A stretch of DNA of 8,766 nucleotides. It comes from Chloroflexota bacterium (GTDB taxonomy: Bacteria; Chloroflexota; Dehalococcoidia; Tepidiformales; Tepidiformaceae). The notes under the pieces are model-generated. The model saw only the letters and a program-made list of their open reading frames with translations. It did no database searches and had not been told where the DNA came from. The position numbers and the translations under genes were made by a program. This document shows positions 1 to 8,766 of this stretch, in pieces. Each line of letters starts with the position of its first letter. Within the stretch, counting starts at the first letter, position 1. The stretch lies in contig JANXYE010000081.1 in the NCBI GenBank assembly GCA_025350285.1, forward strand, positions 1 through 8,766. Reading direction: 5' to 3'.

Positions 1-34
1 TAAGTGCGTAGTTATGGATTAAACCGACAGACTC

Positions 35-145
35 CTAGTGTACTGAGTCCGAATTAGCTTTAGTTTCCGCGCAGCCCGCAGGAACGGCGCAAGACAGGCG
101 CGAGGCCGCCTTCAAGCGAGAGCAAATTGTGATTCACTACACTAG
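35..145. mobile_element. Small element with inverted-repeat ends (MITE-like)
   Basis: Bases 35-60 and 120-145 form an imperfect inverted repeat: the reverse complement of the left end matches the right end at 20 of 26 positions, with the outer eight (CTAGTGTA / TACACTAG) perfect. Both ends are AT-richer than the GC-rich centre (61-119). The outermost CTAG on each side could be a target duplication (CTAG or TA), as made by IS5- or IS630-type transposases. There is no room for a transposase gene, so this would be a non-autonomous miniature element of about 103-111 bases. It could instead be a long hairpin or decayed IS end. Only one copy is in the window, so mobility is not shown. Confidence 0.45.
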
Positions 146-198
146 CTAGAACTCCACGCCCGCGCCACTGCGACGGCTTTGGCGATCACGGGGAGAGA

Positions 199-215
199 CT
201 GTCACGCCATGACAG
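199..215 (-). terminator. Possible terminator of the thi operon
   Basis: CTGTCA-CGCCA-TGACAG (plus-strand reading) is a perfect six-pair stem with a five-base loop. On the minus strand it is followed by TCTCTCCCC, a pyrimidine stretch but not a true T-run. It lies about 240 bases after the tenA stop and is the best terminator-like structure seen downstream of the operon. Confidence 0.35.
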
Positions 216-250
216 CGCCCGGTGTGGTTTCTGCGATTGGGTTCTAGCAC

Positions 251-270
251 AGCGATGAGATCTCAGCGCT
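251..270. promoter_or_regulatory. 20-bp near-perfect palindrome
   Basis: AGCGATGAGATCTCAGCGCT has a perfect 10-bp centre (TGAGATCTCA, 256-265) and arms symmetric at all but one position pair. It could be an operator for a dimeric regulator or a hairpin in the 3' tail of the thi transcript. No gene start lies close by, so its role is unknown. Confidence 0.35.
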
Positions 271-456
271 ATTGGGAGCCAGGGGCCTACGCGGGCTGCC
301 GTTCTAACAAGCCGGTCCGGACAGCTCCACGATGCGTGGTTAGTGTCGACGCCCGCCCGCAAGCGGCTGGCCAGGGAGTCGATACCCTCTCGTCTGAAGA
401 CGCCACGCAGGTTCGCGTCTTGCCCTGCTACCAGGCGCCGACACCGACGCGCGCGT

Positions 457-1119
457 TCAAGGCCGCCACGACTCGAGGCGGTAGGCGCTCTCCCAAAACA
501 TCCATTCCAGGCGAGCGGAGAGAACGAAGGCCCGCCGCATGGCCTCCAACTCATGCTTCGGGGCCTGCTGAGCGACGGAGTCGACGAGCGCGATTGCACG
601 CGCGGCGCTGGCAGCGAACGCTTCGCCGGAATACTGCTGGATCCAGCGCGCGTATGGGTTGGAAGCCAGCCCAGCCCGGCAGCGTTCGAAGATCGCCTGG
701 CCCACTCGTTGGTAGATCCAGAAGCACGGTAGGAGGGCGGCAGCCGCTTCGTTGAACGGCGCCGTGGTGGCTGTTGCCAGGAGATACTGCGTATAAGCGA
801 AGCAAGACGGCGACTGGTCCACATCGATGGTCGTGCTGAACTCGTGCAGGTAGGTTTCGTGCAGCGTTCGCTCAACGACGACCGCGCCATGGGCAAATTC
901 GAGCATCGACTGCAGGTGCTCAGTCTCTCCTGCGCGCGCTCCGGTCAGGGCCAGGGCGCGGGCGAAGTCCCGCAGATAGAGCGCGTCCTGCTTCATGTAG
1001 AAGGCGAAGCGCTCACGGGAGAGCGTTCCCCGCGTCAGCTCGGCGATAAACGGCTGGTCGAGGATCGCCGTGTAGATCGGAACGATGCTTTCCCACAGCG
1101 ACTCGGTGAACGATTCCAT
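457..1119 (-). CDS. tenA: Aminopyrimidine aminohydrolase TenA (TenA_C type)
   Basis: Hydrolyses aminopyrimidines from degraded thiamin to HMP, a salvage route (older name thiaminase II). 220 residues, normal length, all helical. Motifs: RFAFYMKQDALYLRDFARAL (37-56, with Asp45), LPCFWIYQRVG (130-140) with catalytic Cys132, NPYARWIQQYSGEAF (154-168), and SARLEWMFWESAY (201-213) with the catalytic Glu210. The active-site Cys places it in the TenA_C rather than TenA_E subgroup. The ATG at 1119 is preferred: it lies two bases after the thiD stop and matches where the family begins. An ATG at 1152 would add 11 residues and overlap thiD. It is the last gene of the operon, so one TPP-controlled transcript covers both synthesis and pyrimidine salvage. 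Confidence 0.95.
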   Translation of the reverse strand: MESFTESLWESIVPIYTAILDQPFIAELTRGTLSRERFAFYMKQDALYLRDFARALALTGARAGETEHLQSMLEFAHGAVVVERTLHETYLHEFSTTIDVDQSPSCFAYTQYLLATATTAPFNEAAAALLPCFWIYQRVGQAIFERCRAGLASNPYARWIQQYSGEAFAASAARAIALVDSVAQQAPKHELEAMRRAFVLSARLEWMFWESAYRLESWRP

Positions 1120-1121
1120 AG

Positions 1122-1970
1122 TTAGCTTCCCTGTCGGCCCGGTGTGTTCCAAAGGCGGTAGAAGTGGTGGACCGGGCCGTGTCCGGTCCCAAGCCCGTAG
1201 GACGCTCCCGCTAAGAGTGCCCCTTGCAGGTATTCCCGGGCTTCAGCGACGGCCCGATCGAGTGGTGCGCCACGAGCGAGACAGGCAGCGATCGCGGCGG
1301 CAAGGGTGCAGCCAGTCCCGTGCGTGTTGGGCGTATCGATCCGGGGAGACTCGAACCATGTCGCCTCGATGCTACCGCCGGGCGAATGACAGACAAGCAC
1401 GTCGGCTATCGTCTCAGGGTCAGGCAGGTGCCCGCCCTTGAGGAGAACCGCACCCGCGCCGAGCCCGACGAGGTCGCGCGCGGCGGCCTCCATGTCTCCG
1501 CGATCAACGACCGGTCGCTCCAGGAGCATCGTCGCTTCGGGGAGGTTCGGGGTGACGATCGTCGCAAGCGGCATCAAGAGCTGGCGCAGCGCGTTGACCG
1601 CCGCCGCTTCGAGGAGAGCGTCGCCGCTGGTCGCAACCATGACCGGGTCAAGCACAAGCGGCGGACCGGCCCAACGCTGAACGGCCCGAGCGACGACCGC
1701 GATCGTCTGCGCGTTGTGAAGCATCCCCAACTTGATCGCGTCCGCACCGATGTCGGAGAGCACGGCGTCAATCTGAGCGGCCACGAATTCGGGAGCGACC
1801 GGCAGAATTCCGGTGACTCCACGCGTGTTCTGGGCGGTCAGCGCGGTGATCACCGACATGCCGTAACAGCCGAGGGCGGCGAACGTCTTCAGGTCGGCCT
1901 GGACCCCGGCTCCGCCACCCGAGTCGGAGCCGGCAATGGTGAGAGCCCGGCGGTATCGCATCGTGGTCAC
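1122..1970 (-). CDS. thiD: Hydroxymethylpyrimidine/phosphomethylpyrimidine kinase ThiD
   Basis: A ribokinase-fold kinase that phosphorylates HMP and then HMP-phosphate to HMP-pyrophosphate, the ThiE substrate. 282 residues, slightly longer than the usual 265-270. Motifs in order: [22 protein letters not shown] (9-30), [13 protein letters not shown] (37-49, pyrimidine contact), IKLGMLHN (79-86), [16 protein letters not shown] (105-120), IVTPNLPEA (138-146), VLLKGGH (175-181) and [19 protein letters not shown] (216-234), the anion hole with catalytic Cys221. The GTG at 1970 follows directly after in-frame stop and leader sequence and has AGGGG at nine bases; ATG at 1961 is the alternative. It lies 91 bases after thiC. 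Its stop is two bases before the tenA ATG, so both are likely cotranslated. Confidence 0.96.
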   Translation of the reverse strand: MTTMRYRRALTIAGSDSGGGAGVQADLKTFAALGCYGMSVITALTAQNTRGVTGILPVAPEFVAAQIDAVLSDIGADAIKLGMLHNAQTIAVVARAVQRWAGPPLVLDPVMVATSGDALLEAAAVNALRQLLMPLATIVTPNLPEATMLLERPVVDRGDMEAAARDLVGLGAGAVLLKGGHLPDPETIADVLVCHSPGGSIEATWFESPRIDTPNTHGTGCTLAAAIAACLARGAPLDRAVAEAREYLQGALLAGASYGLGTGHGPVHHFYRLWNTPGRQGS

Positions 1971-1979
1971 GAGAAATCA

Positions 1980-1984
1980 CCCCT
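1980..1984 (-). promoter_or_regulatory. Ribosome binding site deciding the thiD GTG start
   Basis: AGGGG lies nine bases before GTG at 1970 and 18 bases before the ATG at 1961. The spacing favours the GTG. A further AGGAGG lies about 25 bases before the GTG, too far to serve it. Confidence 0.5.
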
Positions 1985-2026
1985 CTCCGCCGTCCTCCTA
2001 TGACGCGGGCCGCTGGTCGGCTTCGC

Positions 2027-2061
2027 CCGTCCACCCGGACGGCGTGGGACCGGTGGGACGG

Positions 2062-2063
<2 letters not shown>
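2027..2063 (-). other. Two small hairpins between thiC and thiD
   Basis: Just after the thiC coding end the minus strand can fold GACCG-6-CGGTC (2063-2048, taking in part of the stop codon) and CCGTCC-4-GGACGG (2042-2027). This is the only gap longer than a few bases in the operon (91 bases). No T-run follows, so these may be an RNA-processing or stabilising site, a weak attenuator, or chance in GC-rich DNA. Confidence 0.3.
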
Positions 2064-5518
<3,455 letters not shown>

Positions 5519-5522
<4 letters not shown>

Positions 5523-6676
5523 GGCACCACCCCTGTGGCGACAGCGGGCTGACCGAAGCGGCGGGGGTCGAACGGTTTCAGCAAGGCGGGTGTCGGCCCA
5601 CCTCGGACCATCTCTGCGATCAACATGCCGGTAATCGGGGCGAGCATGACGCCGTGCCGGTAGTGGCCTGTAGCAGCGTAAAGCCCCTCGATCCCCGTCG
5701 GCCCGATTGCCGGCAGGTTGTCCCGCAGCGCGGGGCGAAAGCCCACGCCCGTCTCGGCGAGTTCCAGCTCCGCCACGCCGGGTACGGCCAGCCAGGCATG
5801 GCGGAGGAGATCCATGACCGCCCCGGCAGTGGTGGCCGGGTCGAATCCCTGCTCTTCGGAAGTGGCGCCGACCACGAGTTCGCCGTCTTCGCGTGGGACG
5901 AGGTAGATGTCGGGAGTGCGCACGACGTGGTCGATGAGGGCGGCCCCGCGCAGGCGCAGGATCTGGCCCTTGACCGGCCGCAGCGGAAGTGAACCGGCTG
6001 TCTCGGGCCAGGCACTCCCGCTCCACGCGCCCCCGGCAAGCACCACGACCTCCGCGCGCACATGGACATCTTCGGCACCTGCTCGGCCCTCGACACCTGC
6101 GACGCGGCCGGCTTGAAGCGAGGGCGCAACGTCTGCGTGGCAGTCGATGGTCCCACCGACTGAACAAAGCGCCGTCTGTAGGGCAATCGTCAGCCAGCGT
6201 GGGTTGATCTGTCGATCTTCCGGGGCGAACAGCCCGCCGATCACGCGCGGAGAGAGATTCGACTCCCTGGCGAGCATCTCGTCTCGGGTGAGAGCGGTCG
6301 TTGCGAGCCCCAGCCTCGTCTGTATCTGGGCGAGGCGGTCGATCTCCTCGAGGTGCGAGCGGTGAAGGGCGACAAGGAGGCTCCCTTCTGTGCGATAGCC
6401 GCATCGCGTCTGCGACGTGTGTTCCAGTTCGGCCACCCAGCCCGGGTATCGCTTGCAGCTCTCTACGGCGAGAGCGACGAGTGCTTGGTCTTCAGCCTCG
6501 GCTTCGGAGGCTGGCGCGAGCATTCCGGCCGCTTGCCGCGAGGCCCCGGAACCCGCCTCGCCGCGATCAAAGACCGTGACCCGGAGGCCCAGCCCGGCGA
6601 GTTCGTAGGCACAGGCCAGCCCGACAACTCCGGCTCCAATCACGGCCACGTCGCAGTCGCCGACCATGGCACTCAT
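5519..6676 (-). CDS. thiO: Glycine oxidase ThiO (FAD-dependent)
   Basis: Oxidises glycine with O2 to the imine (dehydroglycine) used by ThiG for the thiazole ring. 385 residues, the normal size for a ThiO/DAO-type flavoenzyme. The N-terminal dinucleotide fold is clear: DVAVIGAGVVGLACAYEL with GxGxxG at 14-19, followed by VTVFDRGEAGSGASRQAAGML. Substrate-domain motifs include RPVKGQILRL (233-242), YLVPREDGELVVGAT, GVGFRPALRDNLPAIG (310-325) and GHYRHGVMLAP (337-347), the ThiO signature with its glycine-binding Arg340. The ATG at 6676 overlaps the thiE stop (ATGA); the second ATG at 6667 is an alternative. An open frame continues upstream inside thiE but shows no relation to the family. Use of ThiO instead of ThiH implies an aerobic route. 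Its stop overlaps the thiS start. Confidence 0.96.
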
Positions 6677-7353
6677 CGGCGGCCAGCCTGGCGCTCGGCC
6701 AGCCATGCGGCGATGGCCCCGGCAAACTCGCGTGCGGCCGCGGCGGGGCTGTCCGCACAGGTCACACGTGAAAGGACCGCCACACCGTGCGCGCCCGCAT
6801 CCATGACGGCGGCCACCGTTTCGGCGGAGATGTTCCCGATGGCGATCACCGGCACTGGACATGCGGCGGTGATGGCCCGGAGCTCGTCCAAGCCGAGCAC
6901 CGGAGCCGGATTTGCTTTCGACGCGGTCCCGAAGACAGGGCCCACGCCCAGGTAGTCGATTGAGGTCGCCCAGACGGACTCGGCCTCGGCCAAGCTATTC
7001 GCCGTTCCTCCGATTAACGCCGAGGCGCCGAGTAGCCGACGTGCAACATCGACCGGGAGGTCGTTTCGGCCAAGGTGCACCGCATCTGCGCCGACGGCGG
7101 CGGCGACATCGATACGGTCATCGACAATGCAGAGGGCGCCGCCAGCCGCACAAGCGCTGGCGACCTCATAAGCGGTGGCAATTAGCTCGCGGGTGACCAG
7201 CGGCCGTTTCTCGCGGTACTGGACGACATCCGCGCCGCCGGCGATCGCCAGGGTGGCAAGCTCGCCGTGCGAACGCCTGGTCTGCAGTACTTCGTCGGTA
7301 ATGACGTGAAGGCGACCCAGTCTGCTGGCTCTCTCTGCCACGACGACTCCCAC
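6673..7353 (-). CDS. thiE: Thiamin-phosphate synthase ThiE
   Basis: A cytoplasmic TIM-barrel enzyme joining HMP-pyrophosphate and thiazole phosphate to thiamin phosphate. At 226 residues it is near the usual length. Family motifs appear in order: LHVITD (15-20), QYREK (45-49, pyrimidine and pyrophosphate contacts), VDDR (77-80, usually INDR, with Asp79 as metal ligand), VHLGRNDLP (92-100, Asp98 the second metal ligand), GVGPVFGTASK (136-146, with the active-site Lys) and VIAIGNIS (usually IGGI). The metal-binding acidic residues are all present, unlike in the second ThiE-fold gene at 4520. The start is uncertain: GTG at 7353 has no clear ribosome site, while GTG at 7341 has GGGAG five bases upstream. 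It is the first gene after the TPP riboswitch and its stop overlaps thiO by ATGA. Confidence 0.93.
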   Translation of the reverse strand: MGVVVAERASRLGRLHVITDEVLQTRRSHGELATLAIAGGADVVQYREKRPLVTRELIATAYEVASACAAGGALCIVDDRIDVAAAVGADAVHLGRNDLPVDVARRLLGASALIGGTANSLAEAESVWATSIDYLGVGPVFGTASKANPAPVLGLDELRAITAACPVPVIAIGNISAETVAAVMDAGAHGVAVLSRVTCADSPAAAAREFAGAIAAWLAERQAGRR

Positions 7354-7374
7354 CGTCGCACTAATGGAGAGAGT
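7346..7374 (-). promoter_or_regulatory. Possible expression-platform hairpin at the thiE start
   Basis: On the minus strand ACTCTC (7374-7369) can pair with GGGAGT (7351-7346) in six pairs including one wobble, around a 17-base loop. The loop contains most of the first GTG candidate, and the 3' arm contains GGGAG, a plausible ribosome binding site for the GTG at 7341. It may hide the thiE start when TPP is bound. This is inferred from pairing alone. Confidence 0.25.
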
Positions 7375-7434
7375 TGAACCAACGGATGCACGTGAAACTG
7401 GGGCTGTGGAGGCGAAGCCGCCATCCTGGCCAGT

Positions 7435-7525
7435 GTCATCGCCTTCCCTACGCCGGTATTACCCGGATCAGGTCCGCGGGTATGCTCTCAGGCCTGAGTA
7501 TCTCACCCAGACCACCCCGAACGAC
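7435..7525 (-). ncRNA. TPP riboswitch (THI element)
   Basis: The minus strand carries the conserved TPP-sensing core in order: TTCGGGGTG, a P3-like arm, CTGAGAGCATACCCGC, ACCTGATCCGGGTAATACCG, then GCGTAGGGAAGGC. CTGAGA, ACCTGAT and GCGTAGGGAA are the strongly conserved pyrimidine- and pyrophosphate-sensing elements of this family. The outer P1 helix can form between GTCGTT (7525-7520) and GATGAC (7440-7435), with wobble pairs. It lies about 80 bases before thiE and is the only riboswitch seen, so it probably controls the whole thi operon. Binding of thiamin pyrophosphate is expected to lower expression. No T-run terminator is seen after it, so control of translation, or Rho-dependent termination, is more likely than an intrinsic terminator. 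Confidence 0.96.
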
Positions 7526-7531
7526 CCGACC

Positions 7532-7560
7532 ACTGTAGTCCGGCGGCTGGACGCAAGCAA
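7532..7560 (-). promoter_or_regulatory. Predicted sigma70-type promoter of the thi operon
   Basis: Reading the minus strand, TTGCTT (7560-7555) and TACAGT (7537-7532) are separated by exactly 17 bases. The -10 box matches the consensus at four of six positions and the -35 at three of six. Transcription would start near 7525, which is where the 5' strand of the riboswitch P1 helix begins. That agreement supports the call, although the boxes themselves are only moderate matches. Confidence 0.5.
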
Positions 7561-7676
7561 TCGTGTGGGGGCGGCCCGGCGACAACGGAAGATCCGGGAG
7601 ACCCGCGTTCGTGGCGGCACTATTGCCTGATCGTGTCACGCCCGGTCTCAGGAACCTGCTGAGGCGGGGTGGCACG

Positions 7677-7701
7677 CCCGCGGCCCTGGCCGGGCAGCGG
7701 G
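7677..7701 (-). terminator. GC-rich hairpin after the CMD-family gene (possible terminator)
   Basis: On the minus strand, CCCGC-T-GCCC, loop GGCCA, then GGGC-C-GCGGG gives a nine-pair stem with one internal mismatch. It sits about 45 bases after the CMD stop codon and upstream of the thi promoter, where a terminator between the two transcripts would be expected. No T-run follows, so it is not a standard intrinsic terminator and might simply be structured GC-rich DNA. Confidence 0.35.
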
Positions 7702-7746
7702 AGGCCCAGTCCAACATGTTTCCGCACGGGCCGCCCAGGCTTGCCT

Positions 7747-8154
7747 TCAAGGTGACTTCGCCGGGCGAACATCGCTCTCCTGAGGATCTGCTGGTGCCGC
7801 TTTCAAGACTTCGCGAGCCACTTCCATCGCCTCGGTTGCGCGACCGTGACCCGCGTAGATCATCATGGTGAGGATGACTTCCTGAATCTCCTCGGGCGTC
7901 GCACCGTGGTTCAACGCGCCCTGGACGTGGATACGCAGCCGGTCTTTGGTGCCCATGGCCACGAGTGCTGCGATCGCGACAAAGCTCCGTTCCCGGCGTG
8001 TGAGGGCAGGACGCTCCCAGATATGGCCGATGTTGAGGACTTCCATGGCCATATCCGGGCCATACATCCCGGAGAGCGTGGCATACGCTTCGTCCGCGGT
8101 CTTGCCCATGATTCGGCCGATGGCCCTGGCGCCAGTGGGGAGTTCAGTGGTCAT
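7747..8154 (-). CDS. Carboxymuconolactone decarboxylase (CMD) family protein
   Basis: A 135-residue all-helical protein of the CMD/PcaC type. The core runs from about residue 50 to 118: LTRRERSFVAIAALVAMG, then DRLRIHVQGALNHGATPEEIQEV with conserved His76 and the G-A-T-x-E-E-I turn, then MIYAGHGRATEAMEVAREVL. It lacks the AhpD-type CxxC, so a peroxidase role is unlikely. Length fits gamma-carboxymuconolactone decarboxylase, but many proteins of this size act outside the protocatechuate pathway, and no other pca gene is nearby. The ATG overlaps the amidase stop by ATGA and has GGAG six bases upstream, which fixes the start. The partner amidase suggests a small catabolic unit, perhaps for an amide or lactone; this is inference. 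It lies upstream of the riboswitch and probably belongs to a different transcript from the thi genes. Confidence 0.85.
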   Translation of the reverse strand: MTTELPTGARAIGRIMGKTADEAYATLSGMYGPDMAMEVLNIGHIWERPALTRRERSFVAIAALVAMGTKDRLRIHVQGALNHGATPEEIQEVILTMMIYAGHGRATEAMEVAREVLKAAPADPQESDVRPAKSP

Positions 8155-8766
8155 CCGGAGCTCCAGATTGGGGGTTTCGGGCCAACCCGCTCGAATGCGT
8201 ATGCTACGGCTAGCAGGAGCTTATCCTCTCCCGGGCCGGCAACGAACTGTATCCCGCACGGCAATCCAGCCGCCTGACCCATGTGCACGCTAATCGCCGG
8301 GAAATTCACGAGGCTCCAGGGGATGCAGTTTTCGGACAGGACGAGGAGGTAGTCGCCTGCTTCGGAACGGAGCGGAGCGACGACCTTGCTGGTCGGCATC
8401 GCGAGGACATCGATAGCGGAAAAAGCTGTTGCCAACCGTTCGCGCAGTTGCCCGCGCAGGCGCAACGCGCGGATGTAGTCCATGGCGCTGAGTTCCATGG
8501 CCTGGCGCAGTTGATCGCGAACTTCCGGAATACAGGATTCCAGGTTCGTGCCGCTCTCGCGGTGAAACTGCGCAGCCTCGGAACGGCTCACGATCATCCC
8601 GGCCGCGTTTGCCAGGGCGAAGTCTTCCGCGGTTGGCTGGGCGAGCAGCGTCACGACTGCCCCCGCGCGTTCCATCGTGTCCAGCGCTTCAGAGAATCGT
8701 CGCGCCACGGCAGGCTCAGCGCCGGCCAGGGTGGATTCCACGTAGCCGACGCGGCGGCCGGAGAGC
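8151..8766 (-). CDS. Amidase-signature family hydrolase, C-terminal part (partial)
   Basis: About 204 C-terminal residues of an amidase-signature (AS) enzyme; the 5' end lies beyond the window edge. The frame is open to base 8766, where it reads LSGRRVGYVEST, resembling the 'l-G-r-r-I-G' strand that precedes the C-terminal half of AS enzymes. Further on come DVLAMPTSKVVAPL and NFPAISVHMG, then GLPCGIQFVAGPGEDKLLL, matching the family pattern 'N..G.PAisvP.G...GLPvGlQlvg..geD..LL'. AS enzymes hydrolyse amide bonds with a Ser-cisSer-Lys triad, but those residues lie upstream and are not visible, so catalytic integrity and substrate cannot be judged. The stop codon overlaps the next gene's start (ATGA), so the two are probably cotranscribed. 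It could be a GatA-like, allophanate-hydrolase-like or general amidase. The family call is firm; the substrate is unknown. Confidence 0.85.
   Translation of the reverse strand, partial: LSGRRVGYVESTLAGAEPAVARRFSEALDTMERAGAVVTLLAQPTAEDFALANAAGMIVSRSEAAQFHRESGTNLESCIPEVRDQLRQAMELSAMDYIRALRLRGQLRERLATAFSAIDVLAMPTSKVVAPLRSEAGDYLLVLSENCIPWSLVNFPAISVHMGQAAGLPCGIQFVAGPGEDKLLLAVAYAFERVGPKPPIWSSG
8161..8164 (-). promoter_or_regulatory. Ribosome binding site of the CMD-family gene
   Basis: GGAG lies six bases before the ATG at 8154, inside the end of the amidase gene. Its spacing supports translational coupling and the chosen start. Confidence 0.5.

Larger units (their letters stand above)
146..456. 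other. Non-coding stretch downstream of tenA
   Basis: Apart from the terminator-like hairpin at 199-215 and the palindrome at 251-270, no convincing gene is seen on either strand. The open frames that cross it run on into tenA in the wrong frame, are rich in Arg, Ser and Pro as expected from shadow frames in GC-rich DNA, and show no family motifs. No tRNA or other structured RNA was recognised. Confidence 0.5.

Noticed and set aside
186..896. 236-residue minus-strand frame overlapping tenA and the downstream region
   Set aside because: It crosses tenA in the wrong frame, is Arg/Ser/Pro-rich and has no recognisable motif or good ribosome site.
1120..1152. Longer tenA start at the ATG at 1152
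   Set aside because: The added residues are not expected in TenA proteins and overlap thiD; the ATG at 1119 sits two bases after the thiD stop and matches the family start.
5523..6404. Upstream extension of the thiS frame through thiO
   Set aside because: Arg-rich shadow of thiO; ThiS proteins are 60-70 residues and the ATG at 5522 forms an ATGA overlap.
7182..7439. 85-residue minus-strand frame starting inside the riboswitch 3' strand, a possible leader peptide
   Set aside because: It runs far into thiE out of frame, has no ribosome site free of the aptamer and no feature of a regulatory leader peptide.

Overview
GC-rich bacterial DNA carrying an almost complete thiamin (vitamin B1) biosynthesis operon. 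All supported genes lie on the minus strand, so the operon reads from high to low coordinates. The thiE-thiO-thiS-thiG order and the use of ThiO (glycine oxidase) rather than the radical-SAM enzyme ThiH point to an aerobic, GC-rich bacterium, for example Actinomycetota or a Thermomicrobia-like Chloroflexota. The lineage is inference and cannot be fixed from this window.

Layout in transcription order: (1) 8766-7747, the 3' end of an amidase-signature hydrolase joined by an ATGA overlap to a small carboxymuconolactone-decarboxylase-family gene. (2) 7746-7354, an intergenic stretch with a GC-rich hairpin, a sigma70-like promoter and a clear TPP riboswitch. (3) 7353-457, the run thiE, thiO, thiS, thiG, a TenI-like thiE paralogue, thiC, thiD and tenA, with ATGA overlaps or very short gaps except for 91 bases between thiC and thiD. 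(4) 456-1, non-coding as far as can be seen, with a terminator-like hairpin, a 20-bp near-palindrome and a small element with inverted-repeat ends that resembles a MITE.

How the genes work together: ThiC makes HMP-phosphate and ThiD phosphorylates it to HMP-pyrophosphate. ThiO supplies dehydroglycine, ThiS carries sulfur and ThiG builds the thiazole, which the TenI-like protein probably aromatises. ThiE joins the two halves to thiamin phosphate. TenA salvages pyrimidine from degraded thiamin. ThiF (ThiS adenylation), ThiL or another final kinase step, and a sulfur donor are not in the window. The riboswitch ahead of thiE should repress the whole operon when TPP is plentiful.

The two points most worth checking are an apparent single-base frameshift near the 5' end of thiC, which is otherwise well conserved, and the second ThiE-fold gene, whose motifs fit thiazole tautomerase (TenI) rather than thiamin-phosphate synthase. 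No clearly new system was found.
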